Assembly: GCA_964454015.1 (NCBI GenBank)
Contig: CAYVQF010000029.1
Location: forward strand, 1-64,000
Reading direction: 5' to 3'
Origin: CAYVQF01 sp964454015
GTDB lineage: Bacteria; Myxococcota_A; Bradymonadia; UBA4248
DNA length: 64,000 bases
In this document: positions 59,792-64,000 of the stretch, one piece after another
Position numbering within the stretch: position 1 is the first letter of the stretch
Layout: every line of letters begins with the position of its first letter
Made by a program: the position numbers and the translations under genes
Notes under the pieces: model-generated
Databases searched by the model: none
What the model saw: only the letters and a program-made list of their open reading frames with translations
Told to the model about the DNA's origin: nothing

Positions 59792-59952
59792 TGGGAGGTG
59801 TTGGCTAGCATCTCCCGTGCGCTGTTACTCAGACATCCTTTAGGCTATGCTGAGTTGCGCCTTGGATTGGCGATAGGCCCCGGTGAACGCCGCGCAGACG
59901 CGTCGGCGCGACCCGAAAGTCCCATCCTGAGCGAATGAAAGGGAGCTGCACC

Positions 59953-62913
59953 ATGACGACGGGTGGGTTCTTTGAGTTGGAGGCGAGTCGCGCCGATGGG
60001 AGCCGTGTCGCCTACCGCGTTTTCCAGCCCCTGGGCCGCGGTGCTGGCGCCCAGGTGTGGTTGGCCCACAAGGGCGGCGCTTCTGGGGAAGCTGGGCCAG
60101 TGGTGGCCCTCAAGGTTGCAGAGCCTGGGCTCTGGTCGCAGCGCCTCGAGAGAGAAGCGCGCTTGCTTCAGGCCATCGCCGCCGCCGCCCCGCGCCAGCG
60201 CCGCATCATCCGCTTGGGCGAGGAGAGAGAGCTGCTGGTGGAGACGCAACGGCCTGAAGGCCTGCTCGGGCCGCAGGCGATCCTCGAGCTGGACTGGCTC
60301 CAAGGAGAGACGCTGCGCCAGTGGATGGAACGGTTCTGGTTCAAGGCCTCTCCTACCCCCCAGCAGGTGCTCCGCGAGGCGCTGAGCAAGGCCATCGACA
60401 TCGCCGCGGCGTTGGAGATTCTGTATGCCCTGCCAGGGGGGGCCATCGTCCATCGGGATATCAAGCCTGACAACCTCATGGTGACGCCTGAAGGGCTGGT
60501 ACTCTTTGACTTCAACATCGCCCGCCAAGAGTCCGCGGCGGAGATGACTGCGGGACTCGGTACTTGGCGCTACGCGGCGCCAGAGGTCCTCTCTGGCGAG
60601 CATTACGACAGCCGCGCCGATCTCTATAGCGTTGGTATCATCTTGTGGGAGATATTGGAGCAGGCGCCCTTTCCCGCCGTCCACGCTGAGGTGCCGTGGC
60701 AGCGTTCGCGTTGGTGCCAGGTGGACTTTCCCCGGCGGAGAGAGCTCGAACAAGTGCTCACCCGACTCGTCTGTGCGCGCGAAGCTCGCCTAAACGGGCC
60801 AAAGCGGCTCAGAATCATGCTCGAAGATTTGCAACCCGTCGTGGCGCAGATGGCCCTGTGCCAGTGGCCCCAACCGGCGCGCGAAGCGCACCCAGCACCC
60901 GCGCTGCCGCCTGCGCCATCGGCACCGCCCCGCGCCGTCTCCAGTGATGCGCCTGCGGCGTCACTGCTCCCGGCGCAAGGGGCCGAGCCGGCGCGGGTGG
61001 CGCCATTGGAGCCTGCCCCCGCGTGGCAGCCAGATCTCATCGAGCTCCTCACCGAGCTGCGTCCCGGCGGGCTGATGTCCGTGGTGGTCGCCGACGGCCA
61101 CAGCCAGGGCGCCCTACAGGAACGGATTCAGCGCGCCATCGACGTCGCGGACCCCCTGGAGGACCTCGTCTTTTCGCGGGTAGCAGCGGCCCTCGATGGG
61201 ACGCCTGGGGCGCCGCGGCTCATCGTCTTGGCGGGCAACGCTGGCGACGGCAAGAGTCACCTCATCAAGCGCTTGCGGGCGCGTTGGGAAGCCCTCCCTG
61301 GCGGAGCCGATCGCGTCGCCTTCATCGCCGATGCCACCCACGCCGACCGCCCCGACCAGAGCCAGCGCGAACGCCTCGACCTCTTTTTTGCCCCCCTCAG
61401 CGGCCAGGGCGAGATGACCAAGGCCGTCTATCTCGTGGCCATGAACACTGGCATGGTCATCCACTACTTCGAGAACGCAGAGAACCACGCCGCCCTTCGG
61501 GACGAACTCTTCTTTCGCCTCGGTTTGGCACCGGCGCCGACGGCAGCTACCTCCTTCCCCGTCGAGGTCGTCAACCTCGACCTGCGCGACCTCTTGCATC
61601 AGCCCACCCCAGCGGTGCCTTGCTTTGCCGAGAAAATGCTCCTGCGCCTGGATCCTCAGGCCACGGACGGGCTCGTGTATGAAGCGGCTCAGGCCTGTGG
61701 CGCGTGTAGCGCCGCGTCGCTGTGCCCGGTGCTGTTCAACCTCCAGGCACTGTGCCGCGCTGACTTCGACCACGCGCGGCGGGCCCTCTTCGCCATTCTC
61801 CAGCGTGTCGCCCTCGACGCCGAGGTCCACCTCAGCCCCAGGCTGCTCTGGGCCTTCTTCTACCACTTGATCACCGGCGGCCAAGGGCGTTACCAGCGCC
61901 AGCCCGGGATGCCCGCCGGCCTCTGTGCCGTCGTGCGGCACCAGGTCGCCCGCCGCGACTTCAACTGGCTCCACCAAGGACACTTCTATCAGATCCTCTT
62001 TGGCGGTGGGCCTGAGTCGTTGTGGACCCTCCTGACACGCTTCGATCCGGCCGACGTGGCTGCGCCCGCCATCGACCGTCTCCAGACTCGTCTGGGGGTC
62101 AACCCCAAAGTCGAGCGCGAAGCCGTGGTGCAGATAAAGCGCATAAGTGCTGAAGCGGGCGTGGCACTGTCCATCGATTTCGAGCGCCTAGGTGATGGCC
62201 TCGACGAAGGGCAGGAGGAGCGAGACCAACAAGAGCGACGCGATGCCGTGGTGCGACGCCAGGTCTTCTTCGAACCGGCTCTCCTCGACGACTACTTGGC
62301 CCGCGGCGTCCAAGCGCCTTTCGTGTTGCTCCTCGAAGCCTATCGCAAGTGGTCCCTGGGGCAGACCCATGACCTGCGCGCCGAGGAGAAGGAGGCCATC
62401 AAAGACGTGGTCGATCTCCTGCGCATGGCGCTCCTTCAGGCCTATGGTCGGACCCGTGGAGAGCGGAACTTTTTCAAGGTGAGCCACCCCAACACCAAGT
62501 GTCGCAGCGAGCTCCTGGTCGCGGTGCAGCACGGCGGCCTCGAGCGGCTGTTGCGTCTCGAAGAGGTTCTGCGGCGCGACGACCACATCCTCGCCCACCA
62601 AGGACGCGCCGCGTTGCTCGCCGAGCTGGGATACTGCCCGCGCATGCTCACCTTGGTGGTCCAGGGCTTTCGCATCAACCTCGATGTGGCCCTCTATGAC
62701 TTCCTCTTGCAGGTCAAGGCCGGCCAACAACCCTCCAGCAAGGATTTGGCCCAGTTCCAAGCCTTGCACTATGTGGGCGAGCGCATCGGCAACACCCTCG
62801 CCGGACGTGATGGCGAGAACCAAGCGCTCTACGTGCTCGACGAGGAGAAGGGCTTCTTCCTGTTGACGCGGGATGTCTTTGGGACCACCACGATGGAGCC
62901 TGTCGAAGTGTAG
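59953..62913 (+). CDS. Ser/Thr kinase fused to a DptF-like ATPase (candidate defence protein)
   Basis: 986 residues. Domain 1 (about 10-290) is a protein kinase: GRGAGAQVWLAHKGG, VALKVAEP, IVHRDIKPDNLMVT (H167, D169), DFN in place of DFG, and YAAPEVL. A Pro/Ala linker follows (about 305-355). Domain 2 has the P-loop GNAGDGKSHLIKR near 428, a Cys cluster C-x2-C-x5-C-P near 582 and a NTGM segment, all as in DptF-type ATPases of phosphorothioation-dependent restriction. AAGGGAG precedes ATG 59953. A second large gene follows 10 bp later. Kinase-DptF joining resembles the kinase arm of the methylation-associated defence system; from memory, not checked. Confidence 0.75.
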   Translation: MTTGGFFELEASRADGSRVAYRVFQPLGRGAGAQVWLAHKGGASGEAGPVVALKVAEPGLWSQRLEREARLLQAIAAAAPRQRRIIRLGEERELLVETQRPEGLLGPQAILELDWLQGETLRQWMERFWFKASPTPQQVLREALSKAIDIAAALEILYALPGGAIVHRDIKPDNLMVTPEGLVLFDFNIARQESAAEMTAGLGTWRYAAPEVLSGEHYDSRADLYSVGIILWEILEQAPFPAVHAEVPWQRSRWCQVDFPRRRELEQVLTRLVCAREARLNGPKRLRIMLEDLQPVVAQMALCQWPQPAREAHPAPALPPAPSAPPRAVSSDAPAASLLPAQGAEPARVAPLEPAPAWQPDLIELLTELRPGGLMSVVVADGHSQGALQERIQRAIDVADPLEDLVFSRVAAALDGTPGAPRLIVLAGNAGDGKSHLIKRLRARWEALPGGADRVAFIADATHADRPDQSQRERLDLFFAPLSGQGEMTKAVYLVAMNTGMVIHYFENAENHAALRDELFFRLGLAPAPTAATSFPVEVVNLDLRDLLHQPTPAVPCFAEKMLLRLDPQATDGLVYEAAQACGACSAASLCPVLFNLQALCRADFDHARRALFAILQRVALDAEVHLSPRLLWAFFYHLITGGQGRYQRQPGMPAGLCAVVRHQVARRDFNWLHQGHFYQILFGGGPESLWTLLTRFDPADVAAPAIDRLQTRLGVNPKVEREAVVQIKRISAEAGVALSIDFERLGDGLDEGQEERDQQERRDAVVRRQVFFEPALLDDYLARGVQAPFVLLLEAYRKWSLGQTHDLRAEEKEAIKDVVDLLRMALLQAYGRTRGERNFFKVSHPNTKCRSELLVAVQHGGLERLLRLEEVLRRDDHILAHQGRAALLAELGYCPRMLTLVVQGFRINLDVALYDFLLQVKAGQQPSSKDLAQFQALHYVGERIGNTLAGRDGENQALYVLDEEKGFFLLTRDVFGTTTMEPVEV

Positions 62914-62923
62914 GAAGGATGCC

Positions 62924-64000
62924 ATGGCTGTAGACATGCAGTGGGTTGAGAGTGTGCGGGCCCTGCCAGACATCGCCGAGCGCGATGGTTTGGCGATCGC
63001 GGGCGTGGATCTGGCCCTGCCTTTGTCGAAGGTGCGGGGGATCAAGCTGCAGCACCGGGCGTGGCAGCGGCGGGTGGTCGAGGACATGGTGCCCGAGTCG
63101 GTGGTGGGCGACGCCAGCGAAAAGATCCTGGTCTCCATCGTGAACGCTCTCACCACGGGCGCCAAAGATGTCCCCTCCTTCGAGTCCGCCCTCGGCGAAG
63201 ACTTTGGCCCCTTGCGGGCGCTCTTTGCTCACAGGACGCAAGGCAAGCACGAGCTGCCCCTGCCCTTTCACGCCGTGGTCGCGAGGTCGGCGCGCAAAGT
63301 CGATTCCCGGTCGTTTTCAGAAAAGACGCTTCTGCTTCTAGCGACTGGCGCCGATGGCCAGGTCGACGTCGCCTTGTTGGCGCGCTTCATCAACGCACTT
63401 CGCCCTCCGCAGGAGGTGCTCAATCTCGCTCAGCGCACCGTCCTGGAGCGGCTGGCGCCGGGGTGGACCACGGCCCAGGCACCGCAATTCAACCTCGATC
63501 TGAGCGAGCAGGGGCCCACCCCTTTCGTGGAGCGGGCGGGGAGCCTCTTTCGCCAAGACCTCGCCAATCTCCTCGACGCGCGCTTGGAGAACGCCGACTT
63601 TTTTGCCTACGCGAGTCTGTTGCTGGTCGTCCATTTTGGCCTCTACCTGCCGCGCTTGGCCTACCAGCTCAACCCGAGCATGGACATGCTGCTGGCGGAG
63701 CTGGCCGTCCCGGGCTCGCGCACGCCGGCGGACCTGGCCGCGGTGGAACGCGATGTCCACAACGGCTTCGCCGGGTCCCTGTGCTGTCGGGCTCCCGATC
63801 CTGGCGGCAACCGGCCGGTGCAGCGCCACGCTGAAGTGCGGCGCTCCTTTGCGCTTCTCGAGCGTGAGCTTGGGCAGCTCCACTTCAACCTCTTGTTGCT
63901 CAACCGCCTGCGCGATCTGGCGCGCAGCTACCTCCACCGCTGGCGTCCCGAGGCGGCGGGTCGTCTCATGCTGCCGTCGACCCTGGTTGGGCTCATGCAG
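62924..64000 (+). CDS. Unrecognised protein of the kinase-DptF operon, truncated by the window end
   Basis: An open frame from ATG 62924 (GGAAGGATGCC upstream) runs 359 codons without a stop to the window edge; a single-frame reading confirms it. The region is alpha-helical with several Leu-rich stretches (SLLLVVHFGLYLPRLAYQL, LLERELGQLHFNLLLLNRLR), one internal CC pair and no motif I can name. Its size and place after the DptF-like gene recall DptG or MAD7, which also follow such ATPases. The 10-bp gap indicates one operon. A third partner, such as a DptH-like helicase, would be expected past 64000. Confidence 0.7.
   Translation, partial: MAVDMQWVESVRALPDIAERDGLAIAGVDLALPLSKVRGIKLQHRAWQRRVVEDMVPESVVGDASEKILVSIVNALTTGAKDVPSFESALGEDFGPLRALFAHRTQGKHELPLPFHAVVARSARKVDSRSFSEKTLLLLATGADGQVDVALLARFINALRPPQEVLNLAQRTVLERLAPGWTTAQAPQFNLDLSEQGPTPFVERAGSLFRQDLANLLDARLENADFFAYASLLLVVHFGLYLPRLAYQLNPSMDMLLAELAVPGSRTPADLAAVERDVHNGFAGSLCCRAPDPGGNRPVQRHAEVRRSFALLERELGQLHFNLLLLNRLRDLARSYLHRWRPEAAGRLMLPSTLVGLMQ

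Noticed and set aside
59846..59851. TATGCT as -10 of the kinase-DptF gene
   Set aside because: No matching -35 at a good distance; kept only as a motif noted in several places.

Overview
This window is GC-rich bacterial chromosomal DNA with densely packed genes on both strands. I see no rRNA, tRNA, integrase, transposase or CRISPR array. Several traits suggest a Myxococcota-like (formerly deltaproteobacterial) organism, possibly near the Bradymonadia: several Ser/Thr kinases with C-terminal membrane or PEGA parts, an FHA-GGDEF protein, two sigma-54 activators with a matching -24/-12 promoter, many lipoproteins with low-complexity acidic linkers, and a Ccm system with a CXXXY-type CcmE. Class I Hcp and a clostridial/sulfate-reducer-type ferredoxin point to anaerobic or microaerobic growth. 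The taxonomy is inference.

Layout. 0-3 kb (+): RIO1 kinase, trpS, SDR. 2.9-6.4 kb (-): lipoprotein, pmbA and a Tat-exported tldD. 6.4-10.2 kb (+): a repeat-rich lipoprotein with an assembly gap, a small exported protein, a class II aldolase-like protein and a PAS/sigma-54 activator. 10.2-13.2 kb: a GAF/sigma-54 activator divergent from a cupin-ferredoxin operon that has a good sigma-54 promoter. 13.3-18.4 kb (+): bpt, a membrane protein with repeated winged-helix-like modules, a DUF362 ferredoxin, a membrane protein and a PEGA protein. 18.4-23.0 kb (-): lipoproteins and an M48 protease. 23.2-28.3 kb: a PpiC/SurA-like lipoprotein, an apparently inactivated metallo-beta-lactamase-fold protein, a Ser/Thr kinase and an FAD oxidoreductase. 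28.3-51.9 kb (-): mtaD-like deaminase, coaD, TPR/FHA-GGDEF/pseudokinase cluster, ccmB-ccmA-orf-ccmF-ccmE, a PEGA kinase, an ABC1 kinase, ampG, hcp, an amidohydrolase and a W-x-x-F repeat protein. 52.1-54.7 kb (+): DUF2804 protein and membrane metallophosphoesterase. 54.7-55.5 kb: non-coding 112-bp tandem repeats with a second assembly gap. 55.5-59.8 kb: small lipoprotein, two-domain AAA+ ATPase and an epimerase fusion.

The most interesting part is the right end. A 986-residue protein joins a complete Ser/Thr kinase domain to a DptF-like P-loop ATPase with a cysteine cluster. It is followed 10 bp later by a second large unrecognised gene that runs off the window. This looks like the start of a defence operon related to DNA-modification-dependent restriction (Dpt, or the kinase arm of the methylation-associated defence system). 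The rest of the operon is outside the window.

Other coherent units are a probable nitrosative/redox stress set (sigma-54 activator, cupin, ferredoxin; hcp with its own palindromic operator) and a Ccm haem-delivery operon lacking ccmC, ccmG and ccmH here. A set of signalling proteins (kinases, pseudokinase, FHA-GGDEF) is embedded among envelope proteins.
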